A DNA stretch of 64,000 nt, from positions 62,001 through 126,000 of the forward strand of contig JAFSPA010000009.1 in NCBI GenBank assembly GCA_017443145.1, read 5' to 3'. The stretch's first letter is position 1. Each line of letters opens with the position of its first letter. This DNA comes from Paludibacteraceae bacterium (GTDB taxonomy: Bacteria > Bacteroidota > Bacteroidia > Bacteroidales > Paludibacteraceae). The translations under genes were made by a program, and so were the position numbers. The notes under the pieces were generated by a model. It saw only the letters and a list, made by a program, of their open reading frames with translations, was not told the origin of the DNA and ran no database searches. Below, piece by piece: positions 55,281 to 63,750 of this stretch.

Positions 55281-55680
55281 AATCCGTGGTGAAGAATTTC
55301 TCGACACAAGCGAGCGCTTTTTCTTTGGTAATGTAGTTAGCCGGTAATCCGAGCACGTTTGCATTATTGTGCAAGCGGGCAAATTCCGCTAAAGGAACAT
55401 CCCAGCACAATGCAGCGCGAACGCCTTGGTGTTTATTGGCAGTTATGCATATACCGTTACCCGTTGAGCAGATAGTGATTCCGTAATCAAACTCACCTTT
55501 CTCCACAGCCTCAGCCAATGGATGAGCGAAATCGGGGTAGTCGCAACTCTCTGTGGAGTAACAACCGAAGTCCTTTAACTCTGCTCCTTTGTCACGCAAG
55601 AAGGCCATCACATCCTGCTTGAGATTATAACCTGCATGGTCTGAAGCCAATGCAATCTTCATTTCCGATAATGCTTTCAT
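55228..55680 (-). CDS. rpiB: Ribose-5-phosphate isomerase B
   Basis: Interconverts ribose 5-phosphate and ribulose 5-phosphate in the pentose phosphate pathway. The 150-residue RpiB/LacAB-type protein contains IALASDHAGYNLKQ at the start, and the catalytic Cys in ICSTGNGICITANKHQGVRAALC, with LHNNANVLGLPANYI. Family length is about 145-150. The ATG at 55680 is followed by a second in-frame ATG (MKIALAS, 55662); either is possible. It starts 11 bases after marC. Confidence 0.92.
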   Translation of the reverse strand: MKALSEMKIALASDHAGYNLKQDVMAFLRDKGAELKDFGCYSTESCDYPDFAHPLAEAVEKGEFDYGITICSTGNGICITANKHQGVRAALCWDVPLAEFARLHNNANVLGLPANYITKEKALACVEKFFTTDFEGGRHERRINKIPVNR

Positions 55681-55691
55681 GATATAGAGAT

Positions 55692-56291
55692 TTAAAAAAC
55701 AGCAGCGAGATTACCAAACATCAACTTACATGCAATCGCTAACACGATGATTCCAAAGAACTTCCGTATGATGTATAACGATGTTTGTCCAAGATATTTA
55801 GTCAACCAATGGGTACCAATGAGCACCAAATACAAAACCACTATACACAAGCACAGCGAAATGCATAGGTTAAGTATCGTATACTCAGCCGTAATGGCCA
55901 ATAATGCTGTAAAAGCACCAGGTCCCGCGTACATTGGAAATGCCAGCGGCACCAACGATCCATCACCAGTCAAGTCGGTAGATTGAAAAATGGTCACATC
56001 CAAAATCATCTCCAGTGCCATCAGAAAGATTACAAAACCACCGGCTATTGCAAAATACTCTATTTGCACGCCAAACAGTTTAAGAATCCATTCCCCGGCA
56101 AAAAGAAAAGCCATTAAGATAACAAAACTGGCAATACTAACGCGCAGAGGATGAATCTTTTTTCCTTTCTCCTCTAATGCGACAGTAATAGGTATATTGC
56201 CAAACGGATCAATAATGGCAATCAAGAAAATGAAGGATGATAAGACCTGCCAAATGTCAAAATGTCCAAAAAACTCACTCATGGTATTCAA
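55692..56291 (-). CDS. MarC family integral membrane protein
   Basis: A 199-residue protein with six hydrophobic segments. The family phrase IAIIDPFGNIPI lies in the first helix region and LAFPMYAGPGAFTALL in the second half. Despite its name, the family has no proven antibiotic transport; it is an inner membrane protein of unknown function. Start at 56291 (MNTMSEF) or 56282; both are after the promoter at 56302-56333. It heads an operon with rpiB and the radical SAM gene. Confidence 0.88.
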   Translation of the reverse strand: MNTMSEFFGHFDIWQVLSSFIFLIAIIDPFGNIPITVALEEKGKKIHPLRVSIASFVILMAFLFAGEWILKLFGVQIEYFAIAGGFVIFLMALEMILDVTIFQSTDLTGDGSLVPLAFPMYAGPGAFTALLAITAEYTILNLCISLCLCIVVLYLVLIGTHWLTKYLGQTSLYIIRKFFGIIVLAIACKLMFGNLAAVF

Positions 56292-56301
56292 ATTTACGCT
56301 G

Positions 56302-56333
56302 CAAAGATAGTATTTTTTTTACAAATACGCAAA
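56302..56333 (-). promoter_or_regulatory. Promoter of marC-rpiB-radical SAM operon
   Basis: Minus-strand TTTG (56330-56333), spacer 20, TATCTTTG (56302-56309), followed by GCAGC. It abuts the efp promoter: the -33 boxes form CAAATTTATTTG. Confidence 0.78.
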
Positions 56334-56337
56334 TTTA

Positions 56338-56369
56338 TTTGTGTATTTTGATTTTTTTTCATATCTTTG
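56338..56369 (+). promoter_or_regulatory. Promoter of efp
   Basis: TTTG (56338-56341), spacer 20, TATCTTTG (56362-56369), followed by GCACG. Confidence 0.78.
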
Positions 56370-56414
56370 CACGCCGAATTGAGAGAATAGTAACAGATTT
56401 AACGCAAAAATAGT

Positions 56415-56978
56415 ATGATTAACTCACAAGACATTAAGAACGGCGTGTGCATTCGCATGGACGGTCGTTTGTATTTCGTGATTGAATTCCTTCACGTTAA
56501 ACCGGGAAAAGGTAACACAATTATGCGTGTTAAGTTCAAAGATGTTGTGGACGGTCGCGTATTGGAGCGCCGCTTTAACATTGGTGAGAAACTGGAAGAT
56601 GTTCGCGTAGAGCGTCGTCCCTATCAATACCTCTATCAAGAGGGAGAGGATTACATCTTCATGAATCAGGAGACCTTCGAGCAAGTGCCAATTGCCCATG
56701 ACTTGATTACGGGTGTTGACTTTCTTAAAGAAGGTATGGTTTGCGACGTTGTTTCCGATGCATCGACAGATACCATTCTGTTTGCAGAGTTGCCAACCAA
56801 GGTTGAATTGGCAATCGCTTATACCGAGCCGGGCTTGAAGGGTGATACAGCTACTAACACGCTGAAACCAGCCAAGTTAGAGACCGGTGCAGAAATTCGC
56901 GTTCCTCTCTTTATTAACGAAGGCGAAATCGTACGCGTAGATACACGCGACGGAAGTTATTGCGAGCGCGTTCGTTAA
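56415..56978 (+). CDS. efp: Elongation factor P
   Basis: Binds the ribosome between the P and E sites and helps peptide-bond formation at polyproline stretches. The 187-residue three-barrel protein begins INSQDIKNGVCIRMDGRLY; the tip loop VKPGKGNTIMR holds Lys35 at the usual position of the modified Lys. The C-terminal signature LPTKVELAIAYTEPGLKGDT is intact, and GAEIRVPLFINEGEIVRVDT follows. It has its own promoter, divergent from marC. Confidence 0.96.
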   Translation: MINSQDIKNGVCIRMDGRLYFVIEFLHVKPGKGNTIMRVKFKDVVDGRVLERRFNIGEKLEDVRVERRPYQYLYQEGEDYIFMNQETFEQVPIAHDLITGVDFLKEGMVCDVVSDASTDTILFAELPTKVELAIAYTEPGLKGDTATNTLKPAKLETGAEIRVPLFINEGEIVRVDTRDGSYCERVR

Positions 56979-56999
56979 GCGGATAACAGAAATAGCGAT

Positions 57000-57782
57000 T
57001 TAATATCGCCGAATGGATACAAGGTGGTGCGTATAAGTGCCACCTTGTTCTATTGAAAAAATACCGGTTTCATCGAGCTTTTCGACTTTGACGCGACCAG
57101 AACTATGAATAACACGCTCGCTATCTAATATAATTCCGACATGACTAATCTTTCCATCCTCATGGTCAAAGAAAGCCAAGTCACCGGGAAGTGCGTTTTT
57201 TATCGATTTCACCGGCAATCCTTGTGTAACTTGTTCGCTCGCATTTCGTAATAGCTGATGGCCGAAAAGCGAGTGAATTATCTGGGTGAAACCTGAACAA
57301 TCCATACCTAATGCATTCTTGCCGCCCCAAAGATAAGGGATATTGAGGAAGAAACGAACCGTATTCATTAGCGATGTTTCATTCAAGTCTAACGGTTTGT
57401 CAGCCACCATATTTGGATCAACACGGAAGCCTACACCTAATATCTCAAAACGACCATTTTTATAGTTTGGCAAGCATGTTCCGGCAGTTAAAGGAATTGT
57501 TTGTCCGTTATTCTCACTAACAGCATAGGCCATCGGCATAACAATACGAGCAGATGTATCGGCATTTTCTACAATTTGGTTTTCGGCATCAGACAGTTTG
57601 GTGATCATTTTAAAATCCACCCAACCGATTTGCCCGTCGACATCTGATTTTATTCGATTCCACCGAGGTTTTTCGTCCAGAATCTCGGCCGTCTCAGCAA
57701 ACAGAAGTTGTGTTAATTGTTCGCTTGATTCATTTGGTTTTGAGCGAACGGGAACGACACTATGTAAAACGATAGCCTTCAT
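57000..57782 (-). CDS. NlpC/P60 family cysteine peptidase
   Basis: A 260-residue protein: N-terminal SH3-like domain (VVPVRSKPNESSEQLTQL, WVDFKMITK) and C-terminal NlpC/P60 domain with the catalytic Cys in ALGMDCSGFTQ, His in ISHVGIILDS and a third polar residue in VIHSSGRV. It resembles dipeptidyl-peptidase VI-type enzymes that cut gamma-D-Glu-DAP bonds in cell-wall peptides. There is no signal peptide, so it may recycle peptides in the cytoplasm. The start at 57782 shares TAATG with nadB; a further ATG at 57788 would overlap nadB. Confidence 0.88.
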   Translation of the reverse strand: MKAIVLHSVVPVRSKPNESSEQLTQLLFAETAEILDEKPRWNRIKSDVDGQIGWVDFKMITKLSDAENQIVENADTSARIVMPMAYAVSENNGQTIPLTAGTCLPNYKNGRFEILGVGFRVDPNMVADKPLDLNETSLMNTVRFFLNIPYLWGGKNALGMDCSGFTQIIHSLFGHQLLRNASEQVTQGLPVKSIKNALPGDLAFFDHEDGKISHVGIILDSERVIHSSGRVKVEKLDETGIFSIEQGGTYTHHLVSIRRY

Positions 57783-59383
57783 TACCAAACCTCTTGTGTA
57801 TTCAATGATGGATCTTTTGGATAGTCAATATTGAAATGCAATCCTCGACTTTCCTTGCGTTCTAAAGCTTGGCGCGTAATGATATAACCTACATTAATCA
57901 TATTGCGCAGTTCACATATTTCGCGGGTGGCTTTTACGCGCTTAAATAAGTCTTCAGTCTCTTCGTAGATTAGGTCGAGACGCTCCCAGGCACGACGTAA
58001 ACGCAAGTTGCTACGCACGATACCAACATAAGTGGACATAATTTGTCCGACTTCTTTCATATCTTGCGAAATAAGCACTTTCTCCTCATTCGACATTGTT
58101 CCTTCGTCGTTCCATTCAGGCACTTGCTCGTTGAAACCGTAATCCTCAATGACGCTTAGTGCATGTTTAGATGCTGCGTCTGCATATACAACGGCTTCAA
58201 TAAGAGAGTTGGATGCTAATCGGTTACCACCATGCAGACCTGTGCAAGAGCACTCTCCAACGGCGTAGAGGCGATTGATGGTTGATTGACCGTCAAGATT
58301 CACTTTGATTCCACCACACATATAATGTGCACAAGGTGCAACAGGGATATACTCTTTCGTTATATCGATACCGATGCTTAGACATTTCGCGTAGATATTG
58401 GGGAAATGATGCTTGGTTTCCTCCGGATCCTTATGTGTGACATCCAAACAGACATGATCCAGACCGTGAATCTTCATCTCATTGTCAATGGCACGTGCGA
58501 CTATATCCCGTGGCGCAAGACTCAAGCGTGCGTCGTATTTCTGCATGAACTCTTCACCGTTTGGTAGACGCAAAATGCCTCCGTATCCACGCATAGCTTC
58601 TGTGATGAGATAAGCCGGGTGTGTTTCTCCGGGATGGAACAGAGCTGTCGGGTGGAACTGAACAAACTCCATGTCTTGTACGATACCTTTCGCCCGATAG
58701 ACCATGGCGATACCATCTCCTGTTGCGATATTCGGATTGGTTGTTGTGGCGTAAATAGCTCCGGTTCCACCGGTAGCCATTAATGTTATTCGGCTAAGAT
58801 ACGTATCGATTTTGCCGGTTTCAGGATTGAGGATATAAGCACCATAACATTCAATATCCGGTGTACGGCGCGTGACACGAACACCTAAATGGTGTTGAGT
58901 AATAATCTCAACGGCAAAATGGTTTTCCAAGACTTCGATATACGGATTCTCCCGAACAGCAGCCATCAATCCGCGTTGGATCTCAGCGCCGGTATCATCT
59001 GCATGATGCAGGATACGAAATTCGGAATGTCCACCTTCACGATGCAAATCAAATTGTCCATCCTCTTTTTTGTCGAAGTTAACTCCCCAGCGCAGCAACT
59101 CTTCAATACCTTTGGGGGCGTTACGAACAACTTGTTCTACCGCCGCCTTGTCGCTGAGCCAATCTCCCGCCACCATCGTGTCGTGGATATGCTTATCAAA
59201 ATCGTCAACGAGAAGATTCGTCACAGAAGCTATACCGCCTTGTGCTTTTGCTGTATTGGCTTCATCTAAGGTGGTTTTGCAGCATAGCGCTATCTTATAC
59301 TTTTGTGTCCGCGCAACTTTCAGCGCAAAACTCATACCGGCAACGCCTCCGCCGATAATGAGAAAGTCGTAATGCTTTACCAT
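57782..59383 (-). CDS. nadB: L-aspartate oxidase
   Basis: Oxidises L-aspartate to iminoaspartate, the first step in NAD synthesis. The 533-residue flavoprotein starts with the FAD dinucleotide fold DFLIIGGGVAGMSFALKVA and contains KAQGGIASV, GGTGAIYATTTNPNIATGDG, PTALF(HPG), and the capping-domain residues in CAHYMCGGIKV and GECSCTGLHGGNRLASNSL. Family length is ~530. NlpC/P60 is translationally coupled after it. NadA and NadC are not in the window. Confidence 0.95.
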   Translation of the reverse strand: MVKHYDFLIIGGGVAGMSFALKVARTQKYKIALCCKTTLDEANTAKAQGGIASVTNLLVDDFDKHIHDTMVAGDWLSDKAAVEQVVRNAPKGIEELLRWGVNFDKKEDGQFDLHREGGHSEFRILHHADDTGAEIQRGLMAAVRENPYIEVLENHFAVEIITQHHLGVRVTRRTPDIECYGAYILNPETGKIDTYLSRITLMATGGTGAIYATTTNPNIATGDGIAMVYRAKGIVQDMEFVQFHPTALFHPGETHPAYLITEAMRGYGGILRLPNGEEFMQKYDARLSLAPRDIVARAIDNEMKIHGLDHVCLDVTHKDPEETKHHFPNIYAKCLSIGIDITKEYIPVAPCAHYMCGGIKVNLDGQSTINRLYAVGECSCTGLHGGNRLASNSLIEAVVYADAASKHALSVIEDYGFNEQVPEWNDEGTMSNEEKVLISQDMKEVGQIMSTYVGIVRSNLRLRRAWERLDLIYEETEDLFKRVKATREICELRNMINVGYIITRQALERKESRGLHFNIDYPKDPSLNTQEVW

Positions 59384-59411
59384 AAACGATGGTTTTATAA
59401 CTAATAACTCG

Positions 59412-59443
59412 CAAAATTACACTTTTTTACGCATATACACAAA
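59412..59443 (-). promoter_or_regulatory. Promoter of nadB
   Basis: Minus-strand TTTG (59440-59443), spacer 20, TAATTTTG (59412-59419), followed by GCGAG. The nadB ATG lies 28 bases beyond. Confidence 0.75.
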
Positions 59444-59456
59444 AAAAAGTGTGTAA

Positions 59457-60140
59457 TTATCGTGTTTTTCCTATTCCGAAGACCGAAAAGTGGCATTTTC
59501 TAATTGGTCGCAACACATCAATGCAGGCCTGTAGAGTTGCTCCGGTAGTGATGATATCATCCACTAATAACACATGTTTCTTGAATAATTCTTCCGGATG
59601 ATTGACAGCAAAGATATTTTTTACGTTGTCGGAACGTTTTTCGCCAGCCGTTTGTGCTTGGTGGGCATTATTTAGGATACGCGTCAGATGGGTAGTATCC
59701 ATGGGAATACCTGTGACATCGCTCAACCCTTTACATATCCACTCCGCCTGATTAAATCCACGTTCTCTTAATCGCTTTGGATGGAGCGGAACGGGCAATA
59801 AAACGTCGATTCCATCGAAGAAATCCGACTGCATAAACTCATATGCTGCCTCTTTGGCTAAGGCGTATCCTATAAGCGGATTGGCGAACATGCCATACTT
59901 CATTTTATGCAACAGATTCTGTACAGGCGCATCTTTCTCGAAGAACAAAAAGGTTGCTCCACGAACGAATTTGGCTTCTTTCATGAATAATCCCTCGGTC
60001 ATATTTCCTCGCATAGTGGCTTGCTCTGTTCGTGGTAAATCGGCCAGACAGTTATCGCAAATCACCTGCTGCGATTCAATCACATCATCACAGATGGGAC
60101 AACAATGAGGAAAAAATAAGTCTTTCATACTCACTTTCAT
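59457..60140 (-). CDS. ComF family phosphoribosyltransferase-like protein
   Basis: A 227-residue ComF-type protein: an N-terminal four-Cys zinc motif (HCCPICDDVI and VICDNC) and a C-terminal PRTase domain with VLLVDDIITTGATLQACIDV (PRPP-binding loop) and PLHPKRLRERGFNQAEWI. ComFC proteins aid DNA uptake in competent bacteria; in non-competent ones the role is unknown. The frame opens at 60215 but crosses the promoter, so MKVSMKDL at 60140 (or MKDLFF, 60128) is the start. It diverges from ychF. Confidence 0.88.
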   Translation of the reverse strand: MKVSMKDLFFPHCCPICDDVIESQQVICDNCLADLPRTEQATMRGNMTEGLFMKEAKFVRGATFLFFEKDAPVQNLLHKMKYGMFANPLIGYALAKEAAYEFMQSDFFDGIDVLLPVPLHPKRLRERGFNQAEWICKGLSDVTGIPMDTTHLTRILNNAHQAQTAGEKRSDNVKNIFAVNHPEELFKKHVLLVDDIITTGATLQACIDVLRPIRKCHFSVFGIGKTR

Positions 60141-60144
60141 GCCG

Positions 60145-60176
60145 CGAAGATAGCACAAAAAATTCAAATACGCAAA
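60145..60176 (-). promoter_or_regulatory. Promoter of the comF-like gene
   Basis: Minus-strand TTTG (60173-60176), spacer 20, TATCTTCG (60145-60152; one mismatch to TTTG), followed by GCGGC. The -33 boxes of this and the ychF promoter form the same CAAATTTATTTG as at marC/efp. Confidence 0.62.
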
Positions 60177-60180
60177 TTTA

Positions 60181-60212
60181 TTTGCATATATCATCAAAAA
60201 GTTGTACTTTTG
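60181..60212 (+). promoter_or_regulatory. Promoter of ychF
   Basis: TTTG (60181-60184), spacer 20, TACTTTTG (60205-60212), followed by GCACG. Confidence 0.78.
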
Positions 60213-60237
60213 CACGCAATTTTAATGTAAAAAGTAT

Positions 60238-61344
60238 ATGTCATTACAATGTGGAATAGTAGGATTGCCTAATGTTGGCAAATCAACACTCTTCAACTGT
60301 TTGTCAAACGCGAAGGCTCAATCGGCCAATTTTCCGTTTTGTACTATTGAGCCGAACGTAGGTGTTATCACGGTTCCAGACGAGCGACTTATCAAGCTTG
60401 GCGAGTTGTGTCATCCTGAGCGCGGAATTATCCCTACTACCGTTGAAATCGTGGATATTGCGGGTTTAGTTAAAGGAGCGAGCAAAGGTGAAGGATTGGG
60501 AAATAAGTTTTTAGCTAACATCCGTGAGACCGATGCTATCATTCATGTACTGCGTTGTTTTGATGATGAGAACGTAGTGCATGTGGACGGAACGGTTGAT
60601 CCGGTTCGTGACAAAGAGATTATTGATGCCGAACTACAACTCAAGGATCTTGAAACGGTGGAATCGCGTATTGCCAAGACCGAGAAACAAGCGAAAGCCG
60701 GTGGTGACAAACAGGCTAAATTAGCACTCGACGTCTTACTCAAATATCGTGAGGCATTGTCCCAAGGTCGTTCAGCTCGTACGGTTGAACTGATCAACAA
60801 GGAAGAAGAGGCTGCAGCTAAAGAGATGTTTCTGCTGACCAACAAGCCAGTTATGTATGTGTGCAACGTGGATGAGGCGTCCGCAGTAAACGGTAATAAA
60901 TATGTAGAGCAAGTGCGCGAGGCAGTAAAAGACGAGCATGCGCAAGTATTAGTTCTTGCCGCAAAGATAGAAAGTGAGATTGCCGAGTTGGAGACGTACG
61001 AAGAACGACAGATGTTCCTTGAGGAAATCGGGCTTCAAGAGTCGGGAGTTAATCGTTTGATCAAATCGGCATATGCGTTACTTAATTTGCGCACATTCCT
61101 TACGGCCGGTTCGGACGAGGTGCGCGCTTGGACGTTTAAAGCCGGCAGCAAAGCGCCACAATGCGCAGGTGTTATTCATACTGATTTTGAACGCGGTTTT
61201 ATTCGTGCTGAAGTAATCAAATACGACGATTTCATCGCACTTGGAGGAGAATCGGCATGTCGTGCTGCCGGCAAATTAGGAATAGAGGGCAAGGATTATG
61301 TTGTTCAGGACGGCGACATAATGCATTTCTTGTTTAATGTATAA
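60238..61344 (+). CDS. ychF: Redox-regulated ATPase YchF (OLA1 type)
   Basis: The 368-residue Obg-family NTPase has G1 [10 protein letters not shown]3 [17 protein letters not shown], a Met/Asn-rich NMxE-type G4 region (VCNVDE) that prefers ATP, and a C-terminal TGS-like domain ending [12 protein letters not shown]. It interacts with ribosomes and acts in stress responses. Length matches (363-368). It starts the operon with a Ca2+/cation antiporter 17 bases downstream. Confidence 0.95.
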   Translation: MSLQCGIVGLPNVGKSTLFNCLSNAKAQSANFPFCTIEPNVGVITVPDERLIKLGELCHPERGIIPTTVEIVDIAGLVKGASKGEGLGNKFLANIRETDAIIHVLRCFDDENVVHVDGTVDPVRDKEIIDAELQLKDLETVESRIAKTEKQAKAGGDKQAKLALDVLLKYREALSQGRSARTVELINKEEEAAAKEMFLLTNKPVMYVCNVDEASAVNGNKYVEQVREAVKDEHAQVLVLAAKIESEIAELETYEERQMFLEEIGLQESGVNRLIKSAYALLNLRTFLTAGSDEVRAWTFKAGSKAPQCAGVIHTDFERGFIRAEVIKYDDFIALGGESACRAAGKLGIEGKDYVVQDGDIMHFLFNV

Positions 61345-61361
61345 TTAATCAATCGGGTCTT

Positions 61362-62366
61362 ATGTTCGGTTTTCTTGATACATGGTTAAATGCTGGTGTT
61401 TGGGTAGGGATAATACTGATTATCCTCGGTTTCATCGGACTTATTAAGGGTGCAGATTGGCTGGTTGATGGTGCTTCTGCCATTGCCAAAAGGTTTGGAA
61501 TATCTGACTTGGTTATTGGTTTGACGGTAGTTGCCTTCGGCACGTCGATGCCTGAATTCGTGGTCAACATGATTTCTGTGGTTCACGGTTCGACGGATTT
61601 AGCTATCACGAATATCCTCGGGTCAAATATTATCAATACTTTTGTTATTCTGGGTCTTACGGCAGCTATCTATCCTATTGCTACTCAGGAACGTACGCGG
61701 AACTTCGACATTCCGATGTCTATTGTTGCCGGAATCATTGTCGTTGTGTGCATTTTACTGCGTCCTATTCTTACAGGAGAGGAACGAGGTATTGATTGGA
61801 TTAGCGGAATAATTTTACTCCTTATATTTATCTATTTCTTAGCCAATACGTTTCTGCACGCTAAACATAATCCGGATGATCCGGGCGTTGAGGAAGTCGA
61901 GATTAAACCAATTTCTCCGGTGAAATCGGTGATTTTGATACTTTTAGGTTTAGCAGGTCTTGTTATAGGAGGTGAGCTTATAGTTAAGAGTGCTGTTAAT
62001 ATTGCGACAAGACTTGGTGTATCTGAAGCTATTATCGGTTTGACTATTGTGGCCCTTGGCACATCTCTTCCAGAATTAGCGACATCGGTCATTGCGGCTT
62101 ATAAGCACAACTCGGATATTGCCATAGGAAATGTGTTTGGCAGTAATATCTTTAACGTATTTTTTGTTTTAGGCACGAGTGCATGTGTCAATCCGCTTCC
62201 GGCGTATAATGGAATTGAGTTGGATGCTTGCATGGCGGCATTAGGCGGAATCATCACTTGGTTAGTCGTAAAAGCGAACCATGATCGCAAGGTGACCCGG
62301 TGGGGAGGAATCATTCTGTTGGTAGTTTATTCGAGCTATTTAACCTACCGATTAATGATGGTATAG
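61362..62366 (+). CDS. Calcium/sodium antiporter (CaCA family)
   Basis: A 334-residue membrane protein with about ten helices and two inverted repeats, each with an alpha-repeat: VVAFGTSMPEFVVNMISV and VALGTSLPELATSVIAAY, carrying the conserved Glu that bind Ca2+ and Na+. It exports Ca2+ in exchange for Na+ or H+. The segment between repeats (about 160-190) is a short acidic cytoplasmic loop (NPDDPGVEEVEI). It follows ychF by 17 bases. Confidence 0.93.
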   Translation: MFGFLDTWLNAGVWVGIILIILGFIGLIKGADWLVDGASAIAKRFGISDLVIGLTVVAFGTSMPEFVVNMISVVHGSTDLAITNILGSNIINTFVILGLTAAIYPIATQERTRNFDIPMSIVAGIIVVVCILLRPILTGEERGIDWISGIILLLIFIYFLANTFLHAKHNPDDPGVEEVEIKPISPVKSVILILLGLAGLVIGGELIVKSAVNIATRLGVSEAIIGLTIVALGTSLPELATSVIAAYKHNSDIAIGNVFGSNIFNVFFVLGTSACVNPLPAYNGIELDACMAALGGIITWLVVKANHDRKVTRWGGIILLVVYSSYLTYRLMMV

Positions 62367-62417
62367 GCCATTTTTTGCACAAAATACATGGAAAAATGCA
62401 TTTTTTTCCAAAAATAT

Positions 62418-62448
62418 TTTGTCAGTTCAAAAAAAAGCAGTACTTTTG
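62418..62448 (+). promoter_or_regulatory. Promoter of tRNA-Met
   Basis: TTTG (62418-62421), spacer 19, TACTTTTG (62441-62448), followed by GCAGC; the tRNA begins 10 bases later. Confidence 0.78.
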
Positions 62449-62458
62449 CAGCCGCTTT

Positions 62459-62532
62459 GGCGGGGTAGCTCAGCTGGTTAGAGCGCATGATTCATAATCA
62501 TGAGGTCCCCGGTTCAATCCCGGGCCCCGCTA
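62459..62532 (+). tRNA. Elongator tRNA-Met (CAT)
   Basis: Acceptor GGCGGGG pairs with CCCCGCT (G1:U72 wobble), D-arm GCTCAGCTGGTTAGAGC, anticodon loop TTCATAA (CAT) in stem CATGA/TCATG, T-loop TTCAATC. The paired end of the acceptor and the A:T-rich anticodon stem distinguish it from the initiator at 48937; tRNA-Ile(CAT) cannot be fully excluded. CCA is not encoded. Confidence 0.88.
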
Positions 62533-62544
62533 CAAAGAAGATAA

Positions 62545-62581
62545 AGAGAGCGTATCCAAAGTGGTACGCTCTCTGCTTTTT
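62545..62581 (+). terminator. Terminator of tRNA-Met
   Basis: AGAGAGCGTA (62545-62554) pairs with TACGCTCTCT (62565-62574), followed by GCTTTTTC. Confidence 0.85.
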
Positions 62582-62611
62582 CTATCAGTTAAGTTCCGAT
62601 GGTCTCAGGAT

Positions 62612-62666
62612 AATAGTGCAGTAATAGTCCAATAATAGTCCAGTAATAGTCCAATAATAGTCCAAT
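62612..62666. repeat. 11-bp tandem array, 5 units
   Basis: Units AATAGTGCAGT, AATAGTCCAAT, AATAGTCCAGT, AATAGTCCAAT and AATAGTCCAAT lie in tandem just after the rpoD stop (62679, minus). The array separates tRNA-Met from the convergent rpoD. Confidence 0.82.
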
Positions 62667-62678
62667 AATTACGGGATG

Positions 62679-63539
62679 TTAGCCGAGATAGGTTTTGAGG
62701 ACTTTGTTGCGTTTACCGTCTTTTATTTTCCCGATTGCTTTTTCCTTAATCTGGCGCACGCGCTCACGCGTAAGACCCAGTTCTTCGCCAATCTCTTCAA
62801 GTGTTTTCTCGGGAACGCCGATACCGAAGAACTTACGGAGTATTTCCGCCTCGCGCGGTACGAGTAGAGCAAGTGCTCTATCGATCTCGGTTTTGAGGGA
62901 TTCGTTGATGAGTCCACGGTCAGCATTAGGTGAGTCCTCGTTGACCATTACGTCGATAAGGCTGTTATCTTCGCCTTCTACGAAAGGCGCATCCACAGAG
63001 ACATGTCGTCCGGACATCTTGAGCGTGTCAGCAATCTTATCAACAGGGATATCGAGTACTTCAGCGAGTTCTTCCGGTGAGGGTTTGCGCTCATGCTCTT
63101 GCTCAAAGCGTTGGAAAGCCTTGTTGATTTTGTTGAGCGATCCGACTTGGTTAAGCGGAAGACGCACGATACGTGATTGCTCCGCTAAGGCTTGTAGAAT
63201 CGATTGACGGATCCACCAAACGGCGTAGGAGATGAATTTAAAGCCACGTGTTTCATCGAATTTCTCAGCAGCTTTAATGAGTCCGAGGTTACCCTCGTTG
63301 ATAAGGTCAGGTAAGCTAAGTCCTTGGTTTTGGTACTGCTTAGCAACAGAGACGACAAATCGCAGGTTGGATTTGGTGAGTTTCTCAAGCGCAGCGCGAT
63401 CTCCTTGTCGGATACGTGCAGCGAGTTCCACCTCTTCCTCGACGGTTACGAGACTTTCGCGACCGATTTCCTGCAGATACTTGTCCAATGAAGCCGACTC
63501 ACGGTTAGTAATCGACTTTGTAATTTTAAGTTGACGCAT
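62679..63539 (-). CDS. rpoD: RNA polymerase primary sigma factor, RpoD/SigA family
   Basis: A 286-residue sigma-70 protein with regions 1.2-4.2: [16 protein letters not shown] (1.2), [26 protein letters not shown] (2.1-2.2, core [13 protein letters not shown]), [18 protein letters not shown] (2.3-2.4), [17 protein letters not shown] (3.0) and the helix-turn-helix [20 protein letters not shown] (4.2). It lacks the long region 1.1 and non-conserved domain of proteobacterial RpoD, as in Bacteroidetes. It presumably recognises the TTTG-N20-TAnnTTTG promoters found here. It lies 22 bases after tRNA-Arg with no promoter of its own between, so it is probably cotranscribed. Confidence 0.94.
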   Translation of the reverse strand: MRQLKITKSITNRESASLDKYLQEIGRESLVTVEEEVELAARIRQGDRAALEKLTKSNLRFVVSVAKQYQNQGLSLPDLINEGNLGLIKAAEKFDETRGFKFISYAVWWIRQSILQALAEQSRIVRLPLNQVGSLNKINKAFQRFEQEHERKPSPEELAEVLDIPVDKIADTLKMSGRHVSVDAPFVEGEDNSLIDVMVNEDSPNADRGLINESLKTEIDRALALLVPREAEILRKFFGIGVPEKTLEEIGEELGLTRERVRQIKEKAIGKIKDGKRNKVLKTYLG

Positions 63540-63561
63540 TGTTAGTTATGCTTTAAATACG

Positions 63562-63635
63562 TGATTCGGGCGGGAGTCGAACCCGCGACCCACAGCTTAG
63601 AAGGCTGTTGCTCTATCCAACTGAGCTACCGAACC
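63562..63635 (-). tRNA. tRNA-Arg (TCT)
   Basis: Acceptor GGTTCGG/CCGAATC, D-arm GCTCAGTTGGATAGAGC, anticodon loop CTTCTAA (TCT) in stem ACAGC/GCTGT, T-arm GCGGG-TTCGACT-CCCGC. CCA is not encoded. It lies just upstream of rpoD. Confidence 0.95.
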
Positions 63636-63674
63636 TTACCCGCCATTTTCACGGCAGGTACACAAAAAAGCGCG

Positions 63675-63706
63675 CAAAAGTACTGCTTTTTTTTGAAATA
63701 ACCAAA
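63675..63706 (-). promoter_or_regulatory. Promoter of tRNA-Arg and probably rpoD
   Basis: Minus-strand TTTG (63703-63706), spacer 20, TACTTTTG (63675-63682), followed by GCGCG. No other promoter boxes lie between the tRNA and rpoD. Confidence 0.78.
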
Positions 63707-63750
63707 TTTTTTATACAAAAAAATTACTTTTTGCGGTTTTTGTGTTGGTT

